Of a stretch of DNA of 64,000 nucleotides, positions 45,444 to 53,107 are shown piece by piece. Each line of letters begins with the position of its first letter. Positions within the stretch are counted from its first letter, which is position 1. Source of the stretch: Oscillospiraceae bacterium (GTDB lineage Bacteria > Bacillota > Clostridia > Oscillospirales > Oscillospiraceae); the NCBI GenBank assembly GCA_902778665.1, contig CACYYN010000004.1, forward strand, positions 27,194 through 91,193, given 5' to 3'. The notes beneath the pieces are model-generated. The model was not told the DNA's origin. It saw nothing but the letters and a program-made list of their open reading frames with translations, and did not search any database. Both the position numbers and the translations under genes were made by a program.

Positions 45444-46760
45444 ATGAAGAAACTCTTAGCAATCCTGATCTGTGCTATGATGGTCGCAAGCATCTTTGCC
45501 ATCAGTGCATCTGCCGATGATGTGGTGGAAATTACCTATTCTTATTGGGGAACGCCTGAGGAAGCAGCCTCTGTTCAGGCGGTTGCCGATAAGTTCAACG
45601 CCGAGCAGGACCGTATCCATGTCACTGTCCTGGCAATTCCGAATGAAGAGTATACCACCACCCTAAACTCCATGGCTGCAGGCAACCAGCTCCCTGACTG
45701 CGGAATCATGAACGAAAACGGGGTCCTGGATTTTGCGGCTGACGGTCTTCTGGCCGACATTTCATCCATGTATGAAGGTGCCGAATCCATGCCTCTCGAT
45801 GCCATCACCTTCAAGGCAGACGGTAAGCCTGTGGCATATTCCGCAGCAAATGAAATCCTTTTCCTGTATTACAACAAGGATATGTTTGATGCAGCCGGTG
45901 TTGCTTATCCCGATCCCAAGACGCCCTACACCTGGGATGAATTCGTTGAGACGGCAAAGCTCCTGACACTCGATGGAAACGGAAACAACGCCGCATCTCC
46001 TGATTTTGATCCCAACAACATCGTGCAGTATGGCTGCAATGTGGATAACTGGACGTGGCAGCTGGAAGTCTGGGCACTGTCCAACGGCGGGGCATGGTTT
46101 GCTCCTGACGGGTCCGCCTGCACCATCAACACGCCTGAAGTGGCGGAATCTATTCAGAAGGTTGCTGACCTTTACCTCGTCGATCATGTTATGCAGTTCC
46201 GTGACGGCCTTGAAGACTCCGGCATTCAGTCCACAATCGCTGCAGGTAATGTGGCAATGGCCACCGGCGGTACCTGGAATGTGGGCACCTGCATGAACCT
46301 TGCCACCTTCCCTTACGGTGTAGCGCCGCTGCCTGTTATGAAGAAGGAAGTCACCATCTGCACCGGCGGTCCCCAGGTCGTGTTTGCCCAGGGCGACCAT
46401 CAGGCAGAAGCAATGGAATTCATCAAGTGGTATACGAAGGAAGAGAACAGCTGGGATTCTCTCATTGCAACCGGTATCTGGATGCCTATCCTGGAAGAAT
46501 ACTATGTGAATGAGGAGCTCACGCATAAGTGGGTGGACAACCCGAACTTCAGCATGGGTTATGAGAACTTCAAGACCTCTGTTGTAGACTATGCCCATGA
46601 CTATGCTGTCTCCACCTGCTGGTACTATGTGCCCCACACCAACGAATTCCTGGAATATCTCCGTTCTGAGCTCGGCTCTGTATGGACAGGTGATATATCT
46701 GCTGCTGACGCCCTCAGCCACGCAGAAGCTCATCTGATTGAGATTTTTGAAGGATACTGA
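45444..46760 (+). CDS. ABC sugar transporter, solute-binding protein
   Basis: Extracellular binding protein of the CUT1 type (438 aa). The N-terminus is a Sec signal peptide (KKLLAILICAMMVASIFA) with a signal peptidase I site ASA before DD. There is no lipobox: the only Cys in the hydrophobic core is not followed by a lipoprotein pattern. The mature part begins VEITYSYWGTPEEAA and shows the typical AAGNQLPDCGIMNE and YYNKDMFDAAGV segments. It belongs to the GH127 operon; the first permease follows after a strong hairpin. Confidence 0.93.
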   Translation: MKKLLAILICAMMVASIFAISASADDVVEITYSYWGTPEEAASVQAVADKFNAEQDRIHVTVLAIPNEEYTTTLNSMAAGNQLPDCGIMNENGVLDFAADGLLADISSMYEGAESMPLDAITFKADGKPVAYSAANEILFLYYNKDMFDAAGVAYPDPKTPYTWDEFVETAKLLTLDGNGNNAASPDFDPNNIVQYGCNVDNWTWQLEVWALSNGGAWFAPDGSACTINTPEVAESIQKVADLYLVDHVMQFRDGLEDSGIQSTIAAGNVAMATGGTWNVGTCMNLATFPYGVAPLPVMKKEVTICTGGPQVVFAQGDHQAEAMEFIKWYTKEENSWDSLIATGIWMPILEEYYVNEELTHKWVDNPNFSMGYENFKTSVVDYAHDYAVSTCWYYVPHTNEFLEYLRSELGSVWTGDISAADALSHAEAHLIEIFEGY

Positions 46761-46794
46761 TCCGATTCGATAACCTGCATTATCCAGTTTCTCC

Positions 46795-46824
46795 GGGTGT
46801 CCGTCCCTCAGCGGACGGACACCC
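46795..46824 (+). promoter_or_regulatory. Intercistronic hairpin after the binding-protein gene
   Basis: A perfect 12-bp stem (46795-46806 with 46813-46824), 6-base loop, followed only by TCTGTTT. The weak T-tract suggests partial termination or mRNA 3'-end protection, which would raise binding protein over permease. Confidence 0.65.
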
Positions 46825-46885
46825 TCTGTTTAAGATTGACCGCATGGTTATTGACTGAGTACACTATGAAATTGAGGTGAGAGTA

Positions 46886-47812
46886 TTGGGCAGACGTAAA
46901 AAGCGTCGCAATGCGCTGCTGCGAAGTGAAACGCGAACGGCCTATCTGTGCCTGATCCCGTCTATCATCGGCTTGATCTTCCTGACCTATATTCCTCTGA
47001 TGGAAGTATTCGGCCTGAGTTTTTTCAGCTGGAAGGGCAACGGGTTTTCCGGTTTCAAATTTGTCGGCCTCAATAACTATATACGGCTCCTGACAACAGA
47101 CCCTTATTTCAAGCAGTCTGTTCTTGTCACGATGTATTATACATTGATGGCAGTAATCGGGAGCATGATTTATTCCCTGATTATCGCTCTGCTGCTGAAT
47201 CGGAAAATTCCTGCGAGAGGCTTCTGGAGGGCTATCTTTTATCTGCCCTATCTTCTGCCTGCTGTCGCAGTTTATCTTGGCTGGAACTGGCTGTACAATA
47301 TCAATTACGGCCTTTTTAACTATATCATAAACAGGGTTTTCGGCCTGCCGAGGATAGGCTTCATCAATGATGCGAAACTTGTCGCACCTTCTCTGGCTCT
47401 GATCTCGGTCTGGCTGGCCGGGAACCTGATCGTGATCTTCCTTGCCGGGCTTCAGAATGTCCCGCGTTCCTATCTGGAGGCTGCTGAAGTCGACGGTGCG
47501 AGTTCCTGGCAGCGTTTCTGGTTTATCACCGTGCCCGTCATCAGCCCCATCATTTTCTATAATCTTCTCATGGCGCTCATCACAAATCTCCAGGTTATCA
47601 CCCCTGCTCTCGCCCTGACAAAGGGCGGTCCGGGTTCCGCCTCCCGGTTTGTCTCCTATGTCATGTACCAGTACGCTTTTGAAAACCGGAAGTTCGGATA
47701 TGCAGCAGCTGTGTCTGTGATGCTGTTTATCCTCATCGGCATTTTTACAGTCATTCTGTTTGCTACCAGCAGATCATGGATGTTCCAGCAGGGAGGCGAT
47801 GACAATGAATAA
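46886..47812 (+). CDS. ABC sugar transporter, permease 1 (MalF type)
   Basis: Six-segment inner membrane subunit of a CUT1 transporter (308 aa). A basic N-terminus (GRRKKRRNALLRSET) precedes the first segment. The EAA loop for contact with the ATPase is YLEAAEVDGASSWQRFWFITVP. I chose TTG 46886 because GAGGTG lies 6 bp upstream; GTG 46877 would lie inside that site. The stop overlaps the next gene by 8 bp. No ATPase gene is in the operon, so a shared MsmK-type ATPase is likely. Confidence 0.92.
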   Translation: MGRRKKRRNALLRSETRTAYLCLIPSIIGLIFLTYIPLMEVFGLSFFSWKGNGFSGFKFVGLNNYIRLLTTDPYFKQSVLVTMYYTLMAVIGSMIYSLIIALLLNRKIPARGFWRAIFYLPYLLPAVAVYLGWNWLYNINYGLFNYIINRVFGLPRIGFINDAKLVAPSLALISVWLAGNLIVIFLAGLQNVPRSYLEAAEVDGASSWQRFWFITVPVISPIIFYNLLMALITNLQVITPALALTKGGPGSASRFVSYVMYQYAFENRKFGYAAAVSVMLFILIGIFTVILFATSRSWMFQQGGDDNE

Positions 47813-48668
47813 GACGTCCAGCCTGTCCGGAAAACGGAACAGAGAGAGAATCGTCAATTCGGTCTGCTTTGTTCTGGTAGTCTTTTTCTCAGCGCTCTGT
47901 CTTCTGCCCATCTGGTGGATTTTCCGTTCGTCCCTGATGACGAATAACCAGCTCTATTCCAATAATGTACCCTTCTTCCCGCCGGACTGGCTCTTCTCCA
48001 ACTATCCGCAGGCACTCAAAAACTTCCCGTTCTGGACGTATCTGAAGAATACCATGACGATTATCGTCCCCTCTGTGCTTGCCGGGACTTCGACCGCAGT
48101 CCTGGGCGGATATGCTTTCGCCCGGATGCGTTTTCCGGGAAAAAGATTTCTGTTTACACTGGTGATCGGATCCATGTTTCTGCCGGTTATGGTTACCCTG
48201 ATTCCTCTTTACATCATGTGGACCAATATTCTGAAGCTTAACGGTACATACTGGCCGCTGATTTTGCCGTATTTCTGCGGTGGCGGAGCCTTTAATATCT
48301 ATCTGATCCGCCAGTTTATCATGACCATTCCGCGAGAACTGGATGAGGCTGCAACGATTGACGGAGCGGGTCATTTCCGGATCCTGATCAGCATTATCCT
48401 CCCGGCGATTAAAGCAGCTATGATCGTTGTTGCGCTCCTGCTTTTCACCCAGATGTGGAATGACCTGATCCAGCAGTCATTGTATATTCATGACGCGAAA
48501 AAATTCACCATCGCTCTGGGGCTCTCACAGTTCAAGGGCTCTCTGAAGCAGGACTATTCTGCCATCATGTGTGCAACCTGCATGTCGTTTGCTCCCGGCA
48601 TCCTCTTTTATCTGATGGGGCAGAAGTATTTTGTCGAAGGCATTGCACTTACCGGCCTGAAGGGTTGA
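47805..48668 (+). CDS. ABC sugar transporter, permease 2 (MalG type)
   Basis: Second CUT1 permease (287 aa) with six membrane segments. Typical parts are LLPIWWIFRSSLMTN, GGYAFARMRFPGK, IPLYIMW and the EAA loop ELDEAATIDGAGHFRILISI. I chose ATG 47805, 8 bp after GGGAGG; the ATG at 47799 is too close to that site. It overlaps permease 1 by 8 bp and is followed after 3 bp by the DUF624 gene. Confidence 0.93.
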   Translation: MNKTSSLSGKRNRERIVNSVCFVLVVFFSALCLLPIWWIFRSSLMTNNQLYSNNVPFFPPDWLFSNYPQALKNFPFWTYLKNTMTIIVPSVLAGTSTAVLGGYAFARMRFPGKRFLFTLVIGSMFLPVMVTLIPLYIMWTNILKLNGTYWPLILPYFCGGGAFNIYLIRQFIMTIPRELDEAATIDGAGHFRILISIILPAIKAAMIVVALLLFTQMWNDLIQQSLYIHDAKKFTIALGLSQFKGSLKQDYSAIMCATCMSFAPGILFYLMGQKYFVEGIALTGLKG

Positions 48669-48671
48669 TCC

Positions 48672-49358
48672 ATGAGACGTTTTGAGAAAGAGGGAAGGGG
48701 TGAACCGTCTCCCGCATCAGGCCTGAAGCGGGCAGGCTATATGGCCCTCACGCATTTCTGGAAGCTGATCACAGCCAATATTCTTTTTGTGCTTTTTTCG
48801 CTCCCGATTATCACAATGCCTGCCGCCCTCACGGCACTCGACAGAGTGTGTGTTATCATCTTTCGCGACGGGAATATTTTTCTCTGGCATGAATTCTGGA
48901 AGGAATTTCGCCGGAGCTTTGTGCGTGTCCTTGCCCCGGGCATCCTTTTCGGGCTGGGACTCTTTGCCGGTTACTTTTTCATGAGCCTCGGCAATGGCAA
49001 CCCGGAACGTGGAATGATCACAATCCTGTTCTGGACAATCGGGATGATGATGACACTGACAGTGCTGCTTGTAGGGGAGTATTTTTTCGTCATGGTTTCG
49101 GTTCTGGAGGTCTCAAACTTCGATGCACTGAGAAATGCGGTGCTTCTCTCACTGGCGAGACCTGTTCGATCTGCCGCAATCCTTCTGATCCTCTTTCTTC
49201 TTCTGTTTGGTGCCCTGGCTTTGCTGCCGCTCAGCCTGATTCTGATTGTTTTCATCTGGGCTGTCCTTGCCCAGTATCCCATCAGCTGTCTGGCATATGA
49301 TATGATTGAGAAGATGATTCTCATTCCTTATCAGAACCGGAAAGAAGAAAGCCTGTGA
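48672..49358 (+). CDS. YesL/DUF624 family membrane protein
   Basis: A 228-aa membrane protein with five to six hydrophobic segments. The family signature is the early FWKLITANILFVLFSLPIIT followed by TALDRVCVIIFRDGN. Such proteins occur in sugar ABC transporter operons of Firmicutes (YesL next to YesO-Q in B. subtilis), with no settled function. Last gene of the operon; a terminator follows. Confidence 0.88.
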   Translation: MRRFEKEGRGEPSPASGLKRAGYMALTHFWKLITANILFVLFSLPIITMPAALTALDRVCVIIFRDGNIFLWHEFWKEFRRSFVRVLAPGILFGLGLFAGYFFMSLGNGNPERGMITILFWTIGMMMTLTVLLVGEYFFVMVSVLEVSNFDALRNAVLLSLARPVRSAAILLILFLLLFGALALLPLSLILIVFIWAVLAQYPISCLAYDMIEKMILIPYQNRKEESL

Positions 49359-49425
49359 GCAGATTCATCTCCGGCCTGACAAACGGCGCCGTAAAAGCCT
49401 GATGATTCCTGCTGTCATAAAAATT

Positions 49426-49460
49426 CAGCTCTGCCGAAATAAGGCAGAGCTGTTTGTTCT
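49426..49460 (+). terminator. Terminator of the GH127/ABC operon
   Basis: CAGCTCTGCC (49426-49435), 7-base loop, GGCAGAGCTG (49443-49452), then TTTGTTCT. Confidence 0.85.
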
Positions 49461-49497
49461 TGTGGGGAAGGGCAGGGGTGAAACCGACCCACATAAG

Positions 49498-49650
49498 AAA
49501 ATCCCTCCCCTCGGGGAGGGTGGCATCTCTGATGCCGGGTGGGGGATAGATCCGGCTCTTCCGGATACGGCAGGGGAGAAGAGAGATCATTCAGCCATTT
49601 TTCAATCCTCTGCAGCGGTCCGTCATCTCCCTCACCGAGGGTTCTGCCGG
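49498..49650. repeat. Short hairpin repeat, copy 2 (longer)
   Basis: Begins with CCCTCCCCTCGGGGAGGG (49503-49520), then the GGCATC/GATGCC hairpin and the 24 bases shared with 42083-42106. It goes on through an AG-rich stretch to CCCTCACCGAGGG (49629-49641) and TTCTGCCGG. The end elements (CCCTCCCC at the left, CACCGAGGG at the right) suggest a short mobile or REP-like unit. It lies outside any gene. Confidence 0.65.
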
Positions 49651-50021
49651 AGGCGCCGCATGCGGATCAGTCTCATATTATGAGAAGCAAAAGCTTGTAT
49701 GCTCTCGCATATCAGTTTCATTAAGCGGGTCCATAGAACCCTTTCTCATCTTATGGAGATGTGAGAATGGATGAAGGGGAGAGGCGGTTGACGTTTCTTG
49801 CGTGCTGGCGTGTTGCGTCGGTCGGAGAGTGAAACGCTGCCTGTTTTTCTTTCAATCGCCTGCGTTTCAGCCCGCAGGCGAATCCATATATAAAATATAT
49901 GTAGTCGGTTAAAAGTGTTGTGCAGCCTCATAGTTCATCTGCACCTGAACCGGCATCCTGATCTCCCTTTCTCCCGCCGTACCCGGAAAAGCCGGTCTTG
50001 GCTTTCCCGGTTCTTTTGCGG
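49651..50021. other. Non-coding stretch with several hairpins
   Basis: No gene found. It holds a 15-base near-perfect palindrome TCTCATA-T-TATGAGA (49671-49685), and a hairpin TTCTCATCT/AGATGTGAGAA (about 49742-49766). A third hairpin is TCGCCTGCG/CGCAGGCGA (49856-49881), and a fourth, imperfect one (about 49984-50010), lies after the next minus-strand gene. Confidence 0.5.
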
Positions 50022-50660
50022 TTATTTTGCCCTTTCGCTGCAGAAGGCGTCGAACACAACGGAGAAGCTGTCATTCACGTCAAACGGCGTCTCATATTCT
50101 ACCTCCGAGTTGACGATGCATCTGTCAATGGCGGCCGAAACCTCATCCGCTTTCCGGTTCAGCACGGCAAGTGCATTTCGCACTGTGTTCCTGTCAAAGT
50201 TGATGGTCACAACCTTCCTGACGTCGCATTTGTAGGTCACCTGATCGCCGTCGTTGTTGAATCTGTAGCCGTATCCGGCATTGGCCAGCACCTGCTCCCT
50301 CGAACGGATGTCGGCCATCCGCTTCAGAATCGCGGCCACATTCTGACGGGCGGAATTCAGGCTGGTCTCGGCGTCCAGGTCAATCTCCTGCTGTGCCTTC
50401 GCATGGTGGATTGCTTTTGCCAGCTTTTCCTTTTCGCCCAGCAGCCACACGAGGAATTCCACCATTGCCGTGATGCGGTCTGCATAGTCTGTTGCCGGTA
50501 TGTCCGTCAGCACGGCATCTTCCGCACCCTCCATCACCTTGCTTCGGAGATAGGTGCTCTTTGTCTCTGTCACGTTCTGGTCGCGGCTCAGAATATTCTG
50601 GGCTTCATTCATCAGCCCCTGAATCCGGTTCTGGAACCGGAATGCTTCTTTCAGATTCAT
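50022..50660 (-). CDS. Hypothetical protein, mostly helical
   Basis: A 212-aa soluble protein I do not recognise. The first ~150 residues look helical (MNLKEAFRFQNRIQGLMNEA, then LVWLLGEKEKLAKAIHHAKA). A short beta-rich piece follows (DQVTYKCDVRKVVTINFD). The end is another helix and a FDVNDSFSVVFDAF tail. No transmembrane segment or signal peptide. I chose ATG 50660 with AAGGAG about 9 bp upstream. It is divergent from the XRE gene, so the two may share control. Confidence 0.75.
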   Translation of the reverse strand: MNLKEAFRFQNRIQGLMNEAQNILSRDQNVTETKSTYLRSKVMEGAEDAVLTDIPATDYADRITAMVEFLVWLLGEKEKLAKAIHHAKAQQEIDLDAETSLNSARQNVAAILKRMADIRSREQVLANAGYGYRFNNDGDQVTYKCDVRKVVTINFDRNTVRNALAVLNRKADEVSAAIDRCIVNSEVEYETPFDVNDSFSVVFDAFCSERAK

Positions 50661-50839
50661 ACTGTTTTCTCCTTTTCTCTGTTTCGTTGGCTTCATGATA
50701 GCACACCGGCACGTCCTTGTCATTGAACCTGTGGTTGAATCCATCCCGGGTGAAAAATCCCGGAGGTTGATTTGCAATCAACCCTTTTCGCCCCCGGCTG
50801 TGCTATCATACCATCATTCCGGATCTTGCAAAAAAAAGC

Positions 50840-50868
50840 TTGCATTTCCGTATTGCATCTGTTATTCT
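50840..50868 (+). promoter_or_regulatory. Promoter of the XRE regulator gene
   Basis: TTGCAT (50840-50845), 17-bp spacer, TATTCT (50863-50868). A stem ggttgatt/aatcaacc (50765-50783) with a short T run lies upstream, between the divergent genes. Confidence 0.6.
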
Positions 50869-50902
50869 ACTCTACTTGATTCTTTTCAGGAGGTGGCTGA
50901 TC

Positions 50903-51238
50903 ATGCCGGCTTACCGTTATCCCGTCATCGATCTCCCTGCGACAGGGGAGAATATCACACGCCTGCGTCTTTCCCGTGGCCTGACTGTGAGAGATCTGCA
51001 GCACTTCTTCGGCTTTGATGCCCCTCAGGCAATCTACAAATGGCAGCGGGGGCAGACCCTTCCTTCCGTGGATAATCTCTTTGCTCTCTCGGCTCTCCTC
51101 GGTGTCCCCATTGACGATATCCTGGTCGGATCCGGCACGGATTATCAGCAGCATAAAACAGAGCAGCAGGCAATAGCCTGCTGCTCTGCTGTTTCTTCGG
51201 AAGATAAGAGATATCAGAATTTCATACTGTTTTTGTAG
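50903..51238 (+). CDS. XRE family helix-turn-helix protein
   Basis: A 111-aa DNA-binding protein. The helix-turn-helix spans about residues 15 to 70 (ENITRLRLSRGLTVRDLQHF, then AIYKWQRGQTLPSVDNLFAL). The rest is a short tail without a domain. I chose ATG 50903 with AGGAGG 9 bp upstream. Its last ~27 codons run through a strong terminator hairpin (51159-51188), so the tail may be an extension beyond an ancestral stop. Confidence 0.85.
   Translation: MPAYRYPVIDLPATGENITRLRLSRGLTVRDLQHFFGFDAPQAIYKWQRGQTLPSVDNLFALSALLGVPIDDILVGSGTDYQQHKTEQQAIACCSAVSSEDKRYQNFILFL
51159..51188. terminator. Bidirectional terminator inside the XRE reading frame
   Basis: A perfect 13-bp stem (51159-51171 with 51176-51188) and an AATA loop. 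On the minus strand it is followed by TTTTATG, on the plus strand by CTGTTTCTTC. It fits the convergent XRE and HD genes but lies within the XRE coding sequence. Confidence 0.75.
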
Positions 51239-51272
51239 AATGGTGGTAAGATATGATTCTTTCTCCTGCAAT

Positions 51273-51746
51273 TCAATCTGCGGGCAGGACTGCGGATGCA
51301 ATGCGCTTTCCGGCATCTGTGCAAAGAATGGGAAAGATACGATCCAGCTTCCACCCTTTTTCGCAGGCGTTCATAATGAGATCCGCCTCAACAAGAATCT
51401 GATAATCCGCTCCGTCAATATTGTTCAGCGTGTGGTGGTGTCCCACCAGATATGCTATTCTCTCCAGCTGATCCTCCGGCAGCGAAGCAAGAAAGTCTCT
51501 CACCATCACTGCCCCCTCCGTCTCCTGCCGCTTGTGGTTGGTATGCCCGAATTCATCCCGGATAAACGGGCAGGCAATGTCGTGTGTGATGGCCGCCGCC
51601 TCCAGAATATACTGGGTCTCCTGATCCAGCTTTTCCAGCTGGCCGATCGTTCTTGCATAGGTCCATACGCCGATCATGTGGTTGATATCGTGCAGGCTGC
51701 CGTCGCAGAGTACAATCATTTTTTCCATCATTTCCGCAATTGTCAT
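51273..51746 (-). CDS. HD domain phosphohydrolase
   Basis: A 157-aa stand-alone HD domain. Metal ligands are visible as HDINHMIGVWTYA (first His), THDIAC (the HD pair), GHHHTLNNIDG and the last Asp in VEADLIMN. Family members hydrolyse nucleotides or nucleotide messengers; the substrate is unknown here. A clear AAAAAGGAGAA precedes ATG 51746. It follows the NUDIX gene by 25 bp, in the same direction, so both are probably one operon. Confidence 0.87.
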   Translation of the reverse strand: MTIAEMMEKMIVLCDGSLHDINHMIGVWTYARTIGQLEKLDQETQYILEAAAITHDIACPFIRDEFGHTNHKRQETEGAVMVRDFLASLPEDQLERIAYLVGHHHTLNNIDGADYQILVEADLIMNACEKGWKLDRIFPILCTDAGKRIASAVLPAD

Positions 51747-51771
51747 CTCGTATTCTCCTTTTTATGAAGAG

Positions 51772-52284
51772 TCAGCTTTTTTGGGCACGGATTTCCTCGT
51801 ATTTATGGAAAAGAGGCTGCAGTGTGTTCCCGGGGCGTGCAGGAAACATTTTGCTGAGAGCTTCGGATGCCGGAACCCACTCTGCTTCGTTGACCTCAGA
51901 AGACAGTACAAAATCTTTTTTCCTGGTGAATCCAATGAACCCGTGCATCAGCTGCTCATGATCGGAGAACCAATAGGTTCCGCCGTATTCAAGCCGGTCC
52001 GGTTCTAACCCAAGTTCTTCCTTCACTTCACGCCTGGCAGCCTCTTCGGCAGTTTCACCGGGGGTAATAAAGCCGGCAACATATGTCCAGTACCGTTCAG
52101 ACAAACGGTACTGCCGGATCATAGCAAGCTCATTATACTCGTTCGCTACCAAAACGATCACGCAGCAGGAAAAACGATCGAACCAGTACCGATTGCAGCT
52201 GGTGCAGAAGGGGACATCACCGTTATCGCCGGCTGCTTTCCCGATAAGTTTTGTGCCGCATTTGGGGCAGTAAAGATATCGCAT
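51772..52284 (-). CDS. NUDIX hydrolase with N-terminal zinc ribbon
   Basis: A 170-aa protein. A zinc ribbon (CPKCGTKL and CTSCNRYW, residues 6 to 33) resembles that of NADH pyrophosphatase NudC. The NUDIX box is GETAEEAARREVKEELGL (about residues 76 to 93), with the REVKEE core intact. Members cleave nucleoside diphosphates linked to another group. It lies 8 bp after the CutA-like gene and 25 bp before the HD gene, in one likely operon. Confidence 0.9.
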   Translation of the reverse strand: MRYLYCPKCGTKLIGKAAGDNGDVPFCTSCNRYWFDRFSCCVIVLVANEYNELAMIRQYRLSERYWTYVAGFITPGETAEEAARREVKEELGLEPDRLEYGGTYWFSDHEQLMHGFIGFTRKKDFVLSSEVNEAEWVPASEALSKMFPARPGNTLQPLFHKYEEIRAQKS

Positions 52285-52292
52285 AATTCTCC

Positions 52293-52682
52293 TTACACCT
52301 GATTCATTATCCCTGTACTGAGGAGAGGGAGGACATTAATAACAGGCTCTTCATATGGATGCACTTCACGGATAGCAGAGAGCGTTTTTTCCAGATTTTC
52401 GGCCCGAATCGTGACTTCCACTTTGAATTCCGGTTCCAGGCTGAGTTCTCCGACGCTCCCGATATATGGATCCGTTCCTTCCAATGGCCGCCAGGTGCTC
52501 ATAACCTCCGAGAATGAAAGGCAGGAATCATAGTTCCCGATGTGGCCGGCGTCTACCCGCTGCAGTACCTCCTGCAGCCGGGAAAAATGTGACTTCGGGA
52601 TGAATATTTCGAGCTTTAGACATTGAAAAACCTTGGCATCTTTGCTTTCGAGCAGGGCAATCATATCTTCATAGCTGATCAT
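52293..52682 (-). CDS. Stand-alone PII/CutA-like domain protein (YqfO type)
   Basis: A 129-aa protein equal to the PII/CutA-like insert domain of NIF3/YqfO proteins. Visible are LEIFIPKSHFSRLQEVLQRV, GHIGNYDSC, and the hallmark HPYEEPVINVLPL near the C-terminus. It lacks the NIF3 metal domains. Such small trimers may bind a ligand or metal; function unknown. AAGGAGG precedes ATG 52682. It is the first certain gene of the CutA-like/NUDIX/HD operon. Confidence 0.85.
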   Translation of the reverse strand: MISYEDMIALLESKDAKVFQCLKLEIFIPKSHFSRLQEVLQRVDAGHIGNYDSCLSFSEVMSTWRPLEGTDPYIGSVGELSLEPEFKVEVTIRAENLEKTLSAIREVHPYEEPVINVLPLLSTGIMNQV

Positions 52683-52749
52683 CTGTTCGCTCCTCCTTAG
52701 GAAATACTATAAGGTTTCTTGCTTCCTGTGCTGTAAAATCTCTTGCCAT
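52669..52749 (-). CDS. Possible 26-residue leader peptide
   Basis: A short frame from ATG 52749 (begins MARDFTAQEARN) that ends 14 bp inside the next gene and contains its AAGGAGG. It could couple translation. There is only a weak ribosome site, so it may be chance. Confidence 0.25.
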   Translation of the reverse strand: MARDFTAQEARNLIVFPKEERTDDQL

Positions 52750-52877
52750 TGTTTTATTCCTATTTCTTCAAGGAATTATTCTATCTCTTCGGGTTCTCCG
52801 CCCTGGTAAATGAATAGATGTACACCGAGTTCTTTCCATATCAATGGCTTGCGGGGAATAATAGCTGGTACTTCCTT

Positions 52878-53093
52878 TTATGAAATGCTGTTCAGAAGAT
52901 CTTTCAGGCTTTGTAGCTCTGCTGCAGACAGCGAAATTCCTTTCCCAGGTTTGGTATGGTCTTCATTCCACGCGCGAATGTCGAATTTCGGGTCATTTTC
53001 ACCCCATTTAACAATGTTGAGCTCTTTTTTCCATTTCCCCTCAGAGTCAAGAACCCCAAGATTCTGGATGATTTCAAATGTTAAGTCTGCCAT
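52878..53093 (-). CDS. YdbC/PC4-type single-stranded DNA-binding protein
   Basis: A 71-aa member of the YdbC family, the bacterial relatives of coactivator PC4, which bind single-stranded DNA as dimers. The family sequence is clear: NIVKWGENDPKFDIRAW followed by PGKGISLSAAELQSLKDLL. It is complete. The start lies 14 bp after the stop of the helicase gene, same strand, with AAGGAGG in the gap, so both are probably one transcript. After its stop a further 33 codons in the same frame stay open (52776-52877). Confidence 0.88.
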   Translation of the reverse strand: MADLTFEIIQNLGVLDSEGKWKKELNIVKWGENDPKFDIRAWNEDHTKPGKGISLSAAELQSLKDLLNSIS

Positions 53094-53107
53094 TGTTATA
53101 GTCCTCC

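Noticed and set aside
46835-46865. TTGACC/TTGACT boxes before permease 1 as promoter
   Set aside because: No -10 element at a proper distance.
49856-49881. Nine-bp stem TCGCCTGCG/CGCAGGCGA as terminator
   Set aside because: No T-tract follows on either strand.
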